Positions 44,972 to 57,248 of a stretch of 64,000 bases of DNA are shown piece by piece. The position numbers were made by a program, and so were the translations under genes. Where the stretch lies: positions 14,253,694 to 14,317,693 of the forward strand of contig CM119267.1 in assembly GCA_051294375.1 (NCBI GenBank). Reading direction: 5' to 3'. Source of the stretch: Paraspadella gotoi. Taxonomy: Eukaryota > Chaetognatha. The notes beneath the pieces were generated by a model. It was given only the letters and a program-made list of their open reading frames with translations. It did not search any database and had not been told where the DNA came from. Every line of letters starts with the position of its first letter. The first letter of the stretch is position 1.

Positions 44972-47900
44972 ATGGCGACCTCCGGAAAATCTACCAAAGT
45001 AACCGGGCACAGCAAATCCCTCGAGCAGTTGGCAACCAGTTTGTGGGACTTTCTTCTTGCTTGCGAGCCTCATATCAGGTTTTTAAAATTGTAGATTTAT
45101 TCTTTTTTTTTTTCATTGTACTTATTCTTTAAAATCTTACATCTAATGTACTACATCCGTTCTAAGGACAGGGTTGGACATAAACTTTTGCAGAGTTATC
45201 AAAGTTTTTTATACGTATGACCAATCTGCTTATCTTGGCAATTCTAATGTTAGGGAAGCGGAAACTATGGACGAAGTTCAAGATATGATCTTGCGCCTAG
45301 AAGAACGAGACGACTCCTTTCACAAGTACGATTTGGTGCGATACATCCGTCACGGTCTTCAAGACTCCATCGGCGCCTTCATCGAAGAGAGAATCGATCA
45401 GCGTTGGCACGCTTCGTCTGGCCTGCAGAGGCGGGACGTTACCATCGATTCCGTCGTGGACGAAATCGTCAACGAAGTCGTCCGATCTAATCAATTCGTC
45501 GGCATGCAGAAGCTTTTTCGCCACGAAATATCTTCCGCGGTAAATTTGAATTAATTTTTGGGTTTTTTTTCTTTTTTCTTTTCGTGGGGAATGACGATTT
45601 TTGAGTTTCGTAGGTGGATCGACTTTCGGCCGATTTTGACGAATTGTTTATTCACCGTCACGAAGAAAAAGACAGACGTAGTGGACAGCACCGATCTCAT
45701 CAACGTCACAACTCCAAAAGATTTTCCCATGGTAAAATAAGTATAAAATAGCGAGAATATTTTTTCGTTTACTAATTGTCATGTGGCTAGTCCCTGGTGT
45801 CTCATCTTATAAAATATTTTTCTTGTAGACTCTTTGGAAACTCACAAGGGATCGTTGGTCTACAGCGAAGCGGAGGAATTTTCTGTCACAGGCAGTGGGT
45901 CTTTGACCCAGAGTGGCGTGGGATTCCTATTTCTCACTCCAGACCGACTTTCCCATTTGGCGGAGAATTTGCGAGAAGGAAACGCCTACGAGTTGCGCCA
46001 CGAAACCATGACTCAACTTTCTCAACTTCCTCCCGGGGATCTGCTCGGACACGAATCGTGGCCACAACTCAAACCCGTTCTCGAGGCCGTTCTCCACGGC
46101 GGAATTCGAACCGAAGAGTCCTACTACGCGGAAGCCGCGGAGCTTTCCGAGCGAGCCGTCAAACTTTACGCCAAAATGCTCCAACTGCTCAATACGAACT
46201 GCAAAGAAGTTTTCCTGTCTTTCTCTAAGCACCTCAAATCTTTGTTTTCCTCTTCGTCCTCTATGATTGTTATCCCGACTCTCGAAGAGGGCCTGGATAT
46301 GCAGAAGACCAATAATCACCATCTAATGCAGCGCTTCAGCGTCATCTGTTCCTTCGTTTGCGAAATCCCCTCATTCTGGACTCGATACGCGACAAAGTTC
46401 GCCGACGACGTCATCGCCGCCTTTCTCGACTTGTTGGCAGTGGAAGCCAATAGGGACGACGGATCGACTTTGAAAAGGATAACTCCGCTCCACTTCATGG
46501 CTTTGGTCGATCCCAAAGCGGTTTGGTTCGTCAGATGGACGCATGGTCATTATTCCAGGTATACTGTTATTCAAGTTAAATTAACATATATCTTATCCTG
46601 AAGTACAATGACTCATTACGTATGTACAGAACGCGGCTTCTAAAATTACTGGGCGAACCCCCGTTCAAGCAAATTGTCACGGAGTATGCGTTGGCTATTC
46701 TCGACTATGGGCGCCACCTGCGCGCCGTTCGCGAGGAACTCGGCTCCAATGCCACTAATCATCCAATTTTTGACGCCGAGGACGAACCTCGCTACTACAG
46801 TCGTGAGGACCTCGAGTTTCTCTATTTTGTTCACTGCTTCTACGTCATCACTCGTATCTTAAACTTTGTTGATGGTCGCCGCTTTTTCCCGATCGACGTC
46901 AACGGCGTCTCTCTCACACCGGGGGGCGTTGTCGTCGCCATATTGAAACTGTTAAATCCGACAATTTGCCATCACGGTCCTGCGTCCATTTCTTTTAGGT
47001 ATGTAATAACGTAGATACAGGGACACTTTTTTTCAACCAATCTTCTGAATTCTTTTTTGAACAATTTTTTTTCGTTATTCTTTTCATTCAGAAATGACTT
47101 TTATCATCCGCCTTCCGACTCTCGGGCCACGGAGCCCGCATCGGTTCCGCTTCAACGTCTGTCCACAACCACCTTCTGCCCCCGCATAATGGCCGCTGAC
47201 GCTATTCATGCTCTTTGCGTTCGCTGCGATGAAGTTTTCATTCTCACCGTCTGTCAAGACAAAGTGATTTCTTTGCTTTTGGCTCCATTAAAGTCTCTAC
47301 TTGACGAGACGGCGACCGGAAAAAAGGTTTCGGCCAGCTTGGGCACCGACGAAAACACTTTGCTCTTCGTAGCAGATATTTTGGCGCAGATGGCTTCTTC
47401 TGGCGCCGGCTTTGTGAGGATCTTGTACGGGTCGCCGGAAGATCGTTTTCCAGTTGCCGTTTCCCAATCTGAATCTTTGTCCCCTGCGCACGTCATCGCC
47501 TCTTTCACTAAACGGGCATTAAAAGAGGGCGTCAATTTTCAAGGCATTAACCAACTCGTCACCGCTGCCTTTCTCTATGTTTGCCGTCAAATCTACAAAA
47601 CATGCGAAGGTCTTTTGCTATTGCGATCCTTTCAACTCCATTCTCTTGTGGCGACTGCGTGGCGCCACGCATCTCGACAAGTGGCCGAAGCATCAACACC
47701 CACGCCAGAGGACAGAAACCGGACGTCGTCTACAATTTCGGCCGCTTCCGACGTTTCGGTTTGGGAGCGTAATTTAATGGACAATCTTTTAAACTTTTCA
47801 GCGACGCCCAAGGGAGTATTTCTGCTGCAACTTACGGGCGCCATGTCGGACTGCGTGATGTACATGTATTCTCGTTACGATCGCAAACAGCAAGTGAGTC

Positions 47901-49881
47901 GTTTCGAAAAATTCGGCTACGGCACCATGGTCTCACAGCTGGCAACCACGGCTGCAGGAATTAACGCCCTTATGTCGACGGATTTTGTTAAATCACTTGT
48001 CATGCAAATCTGGGAATGCCTTGAGTGTGATTTGGACGACGATGCAAGCGCCTCCAGGGGTCCACCGCAAGCGTACCCGCTCACGAGTATCGATGAGTCG
48101 CTCGTGAAACCCTTTCGTGTCCTTGTCAACGTAACCTCCTCTTTTCCCGCTCTTTACGAACTTCTCCACGATTGCCAATTACCCGTCGGCAAGACTTACG
48201 GATTTCGCGAGGCTCCGACCACTTTTCTCGACTTAATCGATCGCCTCGTCCTGGTCGATACGCCCAACAAGATTCATTCCCTCTTCAACTATGAACAGTC
48301 GCACGTTTTTGGGCTGAAACTCCTCAGTGCTCTGATTTCCTCTTTGGATTGTCTTCTGTTAATGCAAACGCGGTTTCACTTTCAAGAAGCCTTATTAACG
48401 GCGCAGAGAGAGAACGTCTCCGAAGAAGGAGCGGAAGATGGCATCATAATAGATATGTTATCGATAGAGCGAAACTACATCCTGGTGAGGTCGTACGTGG
48501 TTGGTGGACCTAATGAACGATTATTGCCTCCCCGGGATATTCAGACCCAATCTGACAGCGCCAGCTATACCGAGACGACTGCCGGCGCATCTTTGTCTCG
48601 GTCATTCCCCTTTCCGCTCTTTATCACTTTCCCGGCGCCGCGCGACTACACCGCTCCCCATTTGAGAGGAGCCACAACCTCGTCCTCTAGCGCCCTACCA
48701 CCTCAGGACGACATCTTGCGCCATCTGGAAGACTTTCGCGTAACGATGATTGGTGGAGGTAACCACGGCATCTATGAGGACTTTTCTCAAGCTTTCAAAA
48801 CTATTTTGTCAACCAAAGGCCACGAACTTGTAAAGAGTAACGTTATCTTCGAGTTTTTGGAACTAGCTGTCACTTACAAAGCAAAGCAAAAGAGCTTTGC
48901 GATATTTCCACTTCCTGAAACTGTTGTTAATGCTAAGACACCGCCAAAGAATAAAGACCTTCCTTCTCTTTCTGCTATTCAATTAGCCGGCATTAGAATG
49001 GCCGTGAGATATGGAACGACGCTTAAGATTTTCCCCGTTGGGTCGGACAGCAGTGCGAACCAGGGGATGGGTGTTGTCGAAAGTGCGCATGCAACACTGT
49101 TGCAGGTTTGTGACGTTAAAAAAAGTTCAATACTAAGAGATGTTTTACTTTTATATATCCTGTATATATGTATATTCTTGACTTTTTCTTTCACTTACAG
49201 CAATGCAAATGGCTTCTTCGTCACCACAGACAAGAACTCCGCTCGAATTCCACTGACAAGTCTTTAGATGGCGACGCTTATCCGGGCCATGACTGGTTGG
49301 CATCCACTATCTTTCTACTCACCAACGGCCACGTCGATCGAGCGTGGAAATTCCTGCTGTCTCTGGCACCGTTGATAGAAGGCGCATACCTCTGGCTTCC
49401 CTACCTTTCTCATGGGCCCGCATTCCCGCTGGGTGTGGATGCCTCCCCCGTTTCCTTCAATCAGGAATCTGGTTTGCACCCTATTTTTTTCAACACCTGC
49501 CACCTTGTCGAGATGATAGTTCACATCGAGATGCCCCTCGTCGCTAACGCCGTGAAGATGTCCGGCTGTACCCTTGCCTCGACGGCTTACCGTTGGCTCT
49601 CTCAAGTTTTTTGGAATTTCCTAAATTGGGAAGACGTGTGTCATTACTTAGCACTCAGCTTGGTCTTAGGTGTCGATTACCAAGTCTACGTTTGTGTAGC
49701 AATTATCCGTCACTTAGAACAAAAGATTCTTATTCACTTTCAAGATCAGGATCTGGTCGTTTTCCTTTGTGAAGAATCGTTGCATGGATTCTGTCTCGTA
49801 GACATTTTGCCTTATTTGTTCGAACTAGAAAAACGCTACAGAAATTCCGTCCTTGCCTTTCTCTCCAATTTTAACGATTAA
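44972..49881 (+). CDS. TBC1D32: TBC1D32 (Broad-minded) ciliary protein
   Basis: Needed for cilium structure and Hedgehog signalling in vertebrates, working with CDK20. Seven exons: 44972..45078, 45167..45539, 45614..45731, 45829..46558, 46630..46998, 47092..49105, 49201..49881; 1303 residues (human about 1257). Matching segments include MILRLEERDDSFHKYDLVRYIR near the N-terminus, HFMALVDPKAVWFVRWTHGHYSR, and FLYVCRQIYKTCEGL. The C-terminal part corresponds to the TBC-like domain, which lacks the Arg/Gln fingers of active Rab-GAPs in this family. Armadillo-like helices fill most of the protein. Exon 2 uses AAG before GACAGG; a second AG 5 bp later would shift the frame. Its presence implies ciliated cells. 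Confidence 0.88.
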
Positions 49882-50957
49882 GGAATTGAAAAAAAATTCC
49901 AGAATTGATATATTGTGGATACAATATAATGAAATATGTAAGACACGATGAAAGTTAGCTTGGCGTAGTGTATGCACTATGCAGCCATAAATGGATCTCT
50001 GAATAGGTTATATGAAACATCATGTTTTTTTCATATATATCAAAAAAATCAATGCAAAATAATATTTGGTAGTTAGGATATGACTAAATATAGGATAATT
50101 TAAAAAAAATATATAATTTTTTTTTATAATAGTCCAATTCTATAAACCATTTTATCCATTTTTGTCCACCCCTCATATCTTGTTGATAAATTACTTGGTT
50201 CATCTTAGAATACTGAATTATAAAAAATTATCCGAAAAAATTGAATCCTTCCTTCAATACATTTATTTATCTATTTATCTGTAACTTTAACCTGTCATTA
50301 CACTTGAGTGAATTGATGGATTGGTCTGAAATTTTGTGTGTGGCCAGAAAAGGGGTTTGGACAAAATTATTCTGGTAAAAATCGATTTAAATAAAAAAAA
50401 AAAATTGATTTAAAACTTAGTTTTTAAATTCAAAATTATGAAATAAATGATCAGAGAGTAAGATCTCTGTCTCAGCTATCATTTGGTGTATAATTATAAT
50501 ATTTTTTAATATTATATGGTTTAATCAACAAATCAAGGAGTACAAACTTTTGTCAGATTTCCGCTTCCACGAGTCTGCTTCTTATTATTTTTTTTACTAA
50601 TTTTCCTTTTTTGTAGATAAGCGAGTGTAAAAAAGAAGTCTGGTATAACTGCAAGTATTATTAATGTAAAACTTCAAGTTTGGCTCACAGATTAAGAAAT
50701 ATGATAAAAATTTGCATGGGTAAGCTTCGCCACGTTAACTTGCATCATGTCGTAAATACATATATTGTAAAACAAATGCCCGAAAACACTGCACATTCCA
50801 AAGAATTAGTGAAACCTAGACATACATTTAGTCGTATTTTTTTATATTTATTTTCAACATTCCCCGTTTATTTACTAGCTGCTTTTGCTTTTTATTGAAT
50901 TGTTACTTTCACAAGTGCCTTCTTTTAACAGGCTTCTTTTCCGTAACACCAGCAGCC
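49882..50957. other. Intergenic between TBC1D32 and TTI2 with a decayed family B copy
   Basis: AT-rich. About 50128-50405 aligns loosely with family B (CTATAAACCATTTTATCC, GATGGATTGGTCTGAAATTTTGTGTGTGG). Nothing else is recognisable. TCTTTTAACAG at 50921-50931 is a likely splice acceptor before TTI2. Confidence 0.55.
50128..50405. repeat. Decayed family B fragment
   Basis: Keeps the order of family B blocks (CTATAA..CA.TTT, GAATTATAAAAAATTAT, TGGATTGGT.TGAAATTTTGTGTGTGG.CAG) with many substitutions; the ends are not preserved. Confidence 0.5.
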
Positions 50958-52630
50958 ATGGACATAGAGAAGGTGGCAAACAATTTTAAGGTTTTAGATA
51001 TCGATTCTGACGGGACGCCTAAATTTACCCTCCATCAATTTTCTCAAACGTTGGCGTACATATTAATGGTCGATGACCCGGCCCCCCTCGCCAAAATTCA
51101 TGTGTTATTATCTAACGCGCCGATCAAGTGGCTTTTTCCCAATAACGATAGCTCGGCTTTTGTGGAGGTGGTGAGACGGCTCTCTCTTCGCTCCACGGAT
51201 CCGGCTTTCGTCCTCAAAGGGAAAGGACGGCCGGCGGATGGATCGACTGTCAAATTCGTCGCTCCAGCGCTATGTCGTGAAATACTTGCCCTCCTCGTCT
51301 CGCTTTTCTCCCGTATTCACCTAGACATAAAGAATCTGAGCGAAACTCCGCAAAAGAGCGTCGTTCGCTGTACGGCCGTCGAAGTTCTATCATGCGTCGC
51401 ACTTTATGTGAGCGGGGAGATTTTCAACGACGACGAGCTCGTCGCATCGGCGAAGGAGTTGGAGGAGGTTTTTGTTGGTCTCAATCGAAACTGTAGCGTC
51501 ACCGAAATGCTCGTCGGATGGCGTGTGGAAGGAGTCTGCGTGACTGATAAGAATATTCCCTCCTCCACTCCGTTGGTTGGAAACGGTTTTATGAAAAAAA
51601 TGTGTCGTCATTTAACGCAACCCTACTTGACAAAGGAACATTTCTCAAAGCATCTCGTCCAACAAGTGAGCTTTGTGTGGCTGCTGGAGAGTGTCGAGTC
51701 GCCGAGCCTCGATGGTTTTTTAGATTATGTCTTCCCACCGACTCTCTGCTTCTTGGACAGCTACGATAATCGCTGCAAAATACTCGGCATTCGTTGTTTA
51801 TCTGAGATTTTGCAAAAAATCAAAGCTACCTCAATATTACGCCAGAACAGACATCTCGTTGTCGCCAAGACCTTGCTCCATCAGTTAAACTTTCATGACT
51901 TGCCGTTGATGCGCGTTCTTCACCCTTGTATTTTGATCTTCGTCGAGCGCCATCACCTGGCGATGAAGAAAGGACTCCTTTCATGCAATGTTTCTTTGTC
52001 ACCACTAATTGGTGTCGGACCGTCGCTTTACGACCTAAAAGATCCGACCACTCCGAAAAACCAGTTTTTTGACAAGATGATTAGTCTTATCGAATTGGAA
52101 TCGGACAAGAACGTGAAGAGAGAGCTGATTCGGCACATCGGCGCTCACATACGCGGCATGGGGATCGTTTTATGTAGATACCTAAAGAGGACCATTAATA
52201 TGCTGACTGATGTCCTTGCTTCTCGGGTGAGTGAGACTTACTTATTTGTTTTTAAAATCCGACTGTGTAACTTAAATCAACGCAGGACGACAAGAACGAA
52301 ACTGCCCGACTTTTGGTCCTCGACGCTATCTGCGACGTCATACGCGTCGTGCCACAACGCCTTACTAAACACGTGGTGCGGCTCGGCAATCCGCTCGTTC
52401 ATATTATGGTCGAAGTCTACGAGCCCATTTACACTTATTCCGAGTTCACGCGCGACAACGTGGTTGAGAAGGCGCGGGTTACGCTCTCGCTTCTCGCTGT
52501 ATCCGCGCCAGAAGATATGCGCAAATTTTTCACTATGTTGCCCATCGCTTTCTTCGACGCGCGGGTGCGAAAAATCCTTAATGATATCGAAAAGATTTTG
52601 AAGAAAGTCGAAGAGAGAAGGGATTGTTAA
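50958..52630 (+). CDS. TTI2: TELO2-interacting protein 2
   Basis: Subunit of the TTT (TELO2-TTI1-TTI2) complex, which with HSP90 matures PIKK kinases such as ATM, ATR and mTOR. Exons 50958..52226 and 52286..52630 give 537 residues (human 508). The helical-repeat protein shows the family stretch FPPTLCFLDSYDNRCKILGI plus RCL, then a KRELIRHIGAHIRGMGIVLC segment and RYLKR, equivalent to R..R..P..V..LG.L..RHLKR in human TTI2. Overall similarity is moderate. The start is the first ATG after the TTTTAACAG acceptor. RAB3GAP1 starts 266 bp downstream. Confidence 0.75.
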
Positions 52631-52896
52631 TTTTCTGTTTTGGAGATAGCGACGCAAAATTCTGTGATAATTATTTTGGGAAGACATGCGCATAGTTTTA
52701 TCCATCAACCTTAATTTGCTAATTTGAATGAAATATTTTAATTACGTTCATTATCTCCTTACGTACTCTAAATAAGACATAATTTTTTTTATTCGGTTCC
52801 CTACGTATTTAGGAGTATTTCTTTTTTAATAATGAATTTTTTATGCACATGTTTTTAGTAATTTTCTCTTCCCACGAATTTTTTCTCCAAGGAACA

Positions 52897-55800
52897 ATGG
52901 AAGAGGACGGAGAAGTTTTTGAAATAACCGATTTTACTACAGCATCCGACTGGGAACGCTTCGTTTCAAAATTGGAAGAAGTTCTTCACGAGTGGAATCT
53001 TATCCATGCTCCATCGTTCTATCCTCCGCTCACTAAGGACATCCTCGCAAAAGGGTCATGGCGGGAATCCATACAGAGCATTCAGTTCGCTGATTTTCAC
53101 TTTTTCGTGAAGCATCATGAGCTACTCTTTGATTCGCCGGAACAAGATGACAACGCTTCCCTAAAGTCACTCGCCCGAAAAATCGAGGGGAAAAAAAGGC
53201 AGTCGTCTCCTACTCCATCCAGCGGTGAAGACGATTGCGATCACGATGGGAGTTGTCACTTTCCTGTAGCGCTCGAGGACATGATGGTTATGGAGAGCGA
53301 CTTTCCGGCGCGATGCCACTGTTTGGCAAGGTGGCACGGTCTTCGCGAATTCGTCGTCATCCAGCCAGCTTCAGCTAGCGATGCCATTCTGCAAGACTCA
53401 AAGGCTAACGTGCTCTTGTCTAGCGTTTCCATGGCGGTCAATAACGCTAACTGTCGAATACCAGTGTTTGTTCAGACCCAAGAGTGGCGAAAAAAATTTT
53501 ATGTGGGATGGTGCGAGGGTCCAGGTGCAAGAGTGAATTTTGAAATGGTTCATTTGCAAAAAGCTCCTTATCAATACTCCCACTTGTCAGGTAATTTTTT
53601 GAGCTGCAATAAACGTTTTAATCCTTTTAGTTTTTTTTTTTTTTTTTACCGGATTTTATATAATAATTTTAGTATTACAAATTAGCTGCCAATTAGGTTT
53701 TTTTTAGTCGGATCTGCTTTCAGCAGATCCCGACTCTATAATTCACTTTGTCGGTCCGTCGGTCCGCCCCCTCAATATTGTCGGGCACTCACTTATATCA
53801 TGTCAGAACATCGAATTATGATAAATTATGCAAAAAAAACGATGTCCGTCCGTCCGTCCATCTGTCTGTCTGTGTCTGTCTGTCTGTCCGTCCGTCCATC
53901 CCACCTTAGCAAAAAACACCAATTACTCGTGATTGGATGGATTGATGGATTGGAATGAAATTTTGTGTATGGGTAGGGAAGTGTGTGATTGAGCTGTATA
54001 TGAAGTTTCGATGGAATTATGAGTAATTGGTGTTCAAATAGTGAAATTTATTTTTAAATTTTTTCCATTTAAACTCATTTCCACGAGTGGATGGGGCGAT
54101 TGACTAGAAAGTTTGTATTTGGGTAGAAAAGTGTGTGATTAAACTGGAAATCAAGTTTCGATGGAATCGTTTGAGTGGAAATGAGTTTAAATGGAAAAAA
54201 CAAAGAACCCATTTCACTAATTGATTATGCTTTTTTTTCCTTTTTATTTTAAATGTAAATGCAAGATGTATTAATTAATCAAATAATTAATCAGTTAATT
54301 AATCAATTAGTCAATTAATTAATCACTAATTAATTAATCAGTCAATTGATTTAATTAATTGCCTAATTAATTAAATAACTTGAATAAATTATTATTAATT
54401 AATTATTAATTATTTAATTACCGATAATGATCGTGGGCAGATCCGACATTGTTTGCTCAAACTTGTTTAAATAATATTTCATTTCATTATCAAGGATTGT
54501 TGGAGGTTTTTAAAGAAAAAATTACGCAACATAGCTGCGAGATAACGGTACCGCCGGTAACAATATCAGTGCGCATGACTTATTCCTTGGATCTGGAATC
54601 TTTTTGTGCGCAAGGATTTTGGCCGCAGGCAATGCCTGACGTTTCCTTGGGTAGGAAAATCGTATGTTCTTTTCAAAAATATTAAAGAATATCTTCTATT
54701 CAAATATTTATCCAACTATTCGCTGAGCAGGGTGCATATATTTTATCGTTTACATATATATATCTTAACCTATATTTAACTTTTATATTTAACCCCTGCT
54801 TTTTGATGACGAAGGCGGTGAGGATTCAGTCGGAATCCAAGATTTCAGCGTTTTGCCCTTCGGTCCGATCGAGGATCCAGTTCGAAATATGATCATCGCT
54901 ACAACATGGCCTTGTCTCTCAGAACATCTCGTCACCGAGACGGATTCTTACTCGGATTTAAATCCTTTACAAGTCAGAAAAATGGAGTTAATCTAATTAT
55001 CAAGTAATGCTGTCAGATTTAAAACTAATTTAGTTTGACTTTTCAGGCTCCTATTTGGACGGCTCGGGCTGTAATGGCTGAAAATGTCTCTGGTTTGCTT
55101 GGAGAATGTTTAAAACTTTTCATAGACGCCTGCTGTAATTTGGCATCGACGGAACATTTGTTGTCCCCCAAGATAGTTTCCTCGCCCAGCAGCGAAGGAA
55201 ATAAGGAAAGTTGCACGTTAAGGGTATTTGCGTTTTTTATGAATCAAATATTTATATGATTATTCTAAAACACAGGACATCGCCGAGGCGTTGCAGCGCG
55301 TAACTCCCGGCTCACCGATAGAAGCCGCAATGTCCCGCGTCTCCCGTGCTGTCACTGATCAAGCATCACGTCTCGCCGCACGTGACTTCGATAACGCCCC
55401 TCTCTCAGAAAATTTGCTTAATCGGGTGCTGTGGTATATTTTTCCAGACGCAAGGCCTGACGATTACCGTCCAAACCGAGGTGAAGAAGCTCCCGATTCA
55501 TACCGTTGGTCCAAGGTCAAGGAATTCGAGTCTTTGGTCAAAGCGTCCCCGCCGTTTTCTTCGTTGTCGCACCGACTTTCCCTTGCTTTTGCCGCCGTCA
55601 ACTATGGCTTCAAGGGCGGCCTGCCTGGGATCGCCTTTTTATGGCAAGAATTTGTTATGGAGCTTCGCTTTCGCTGGGAGAATTCCGTGCTTATTCCTTT
55701 ACTTCAGCGGGGAATTCCCGACACAGCGACCTGTTTGCTCCATCAAAAGTTGCAGCTGCTCAATTGCTGCATCGAGAGAAAACGGGCGAGAGAGCGTATG

Positions 55801-57111
55801 CAGAATCCTTTAACCGCTCTGACTCCGGCGACTGGAACCGTGAAAGTCACCGAAAGAGAGAAAAGCGGGGAAAGTGATTCTGATGACGATTTTTATGAAT
55901 GTTCCGAAAGTCTCGACGATTATTCTTTTATTTCTCGGACTCCTTCATTAAATCCTATCGAAAATCTTCCGGAAGAAGAGGGCGAAGGTCGGCTGCGCCT
56001 TTGCGGCGTCTTAAAGCTTTTAGAAAGACCCGAAAAAAGTATTTACGTACCCATCACTCAAGATCCTTCCCCAATGACTGAGGACATGTTGCACGAGCAC
56101 GCCGAAGTCTTAACACGATTAGGATCGGGCCCAGAGGGTGCTCATCTTCGAGCCCAAATGCAAAGCGCATCCCTATTATCAGATATGGAAGCTTTTAAAG
56201 CTGCGAACCCAGGCTGTATTTTAGCGGATTTCGTGCGTTGGTATTCGCCGCGAGATTTCATCGAAGACGACCGACAACCCGCGGAGGAGACAATTCCCCC
56301 CGCGTCTGGTCATCTATCATCTCGCATGTCGATCGAAGGCAACATCTGGCTAGAGACTTGGGCTCAGGCCAGGCCCTGCCCTGCCAAACGTCAACGCCGC
56401 CTATTCGACGACACGCGTGAAGCCGAAAAGGTTCTTCATTTCCTGGCTAACCTAAAGCCCGGCGAGGCTTGCCGCATGATGCTGCCATGTCTTCTTCAAG
56501 CAGCCGTCATCGACGTTCACGAGCTTGCCGCCAACGTAAAGGGCGACGTTCCCACCCTCGACACTTTGTTGGACTCTATATATTCACGCGCCGTTAGAGC
56601 TACCCGAGGCTCGTCCGACATCGGGGGCGGCTCTAGCAAAGAGGATGACTTGGCGTTGGCGGAGGAGGTGGTGGCACTAATCGCGAGGGCGGAAAGTACG
56701 ATCGCCCGGGCTCAAAGTTTGCAGTTCAAATTGGATACTTACGGTGGCGATCCCGAGTGCAAAAAGGAGGTCGATCGATTCGTTTTTCAGCTGCTTGAAA
56801 ACACAGAAGTTAACGTTTTCGGCGCCGGACGCGGACACGTGGGATCATCGTTGCAACGACTGCTTGAAAACCAAATGGAGGCGCGACAAGAATCAGATGT
56901 CGTATCGGAGGTGAACCCCACGACAAAGCGGGACGCAAAGATTCGCCCTTCGCTTTTTCCAACGGCTTCGGCCAAAGAGTATATTTTTAGAGTCAAGGTG
57001 CCGCGACCAGCTCTTTTTTCGAAGCAATTACCGCAACGAATGTTTGCCGTAGTTGCCACAAACGAGTTTAGGATAGCGGGAGCTTTTACCGAGGATACCG
57101 TGTTTTTTTAA
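52897..57111 (+). CDS. RAB3GAP1: RAB3GAP1, catalytic subunit of the Rab3 GAP / Rab18 GEF
   Basis: Acts with RAB3GAP2 on Rab3 and Rab18 in exocytosis, ER shape and autophagy. Exons 52897..53590, 54495..54650, 54815..54972, 55047..55223 and 55276..57111 give 1006 residues (human 981). Matches run end to end: VFEITDFTTASDWERF, GLREFVVIQPA, YVGWCEGPG, LATTWP-like IATTWP, GIAFLWQEFVMELRFRWEN, LLHQKLQLLNCCIERKRARE, ANPGC-LADFVRWYSPRDF, RQRRLFDDTREAEKVLHFL (holding the Arg proposed as the catalytic finger), GAGRGHVG, and the C-terminus RIAGAFTEDTVFF. Intron 1 carries a full family B element. A CTCCAAG acceptor-like site ends 5 bp before the ATG. Confidence 0.96.
53707..54447. mobile_element. Family B element, copy 4, in RAB3GAP1 intron 1
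   Basis: 741 bp from GTCGGATCTGC to GCAGATCCGAC, a perfect 11-bp inverted pair. The left end also folds on itself (GTCGGATCTGC then GCAGATCCCGAC). It carries the GTCGGTCCGTCGGTCCGCC block, a CCGTCCGTCTGTCTGTC minisatellite, the two units of about 120 bp and AATTAATT tracts. Best-preserved copy. Confidence 0.8.
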
Positions 57112-57248
57112 TGCAATTTTTTTCCTATTTACTTTTTTTTTCTCGATGCTAGTCTTATTTTTGTTTCATTTTTGATATCTATATAGAACAAAGTTATATT
57201 CTTAGTATATTTACTTTTTTATCTATTTTTAAAGTTTAATGGAAAGAA

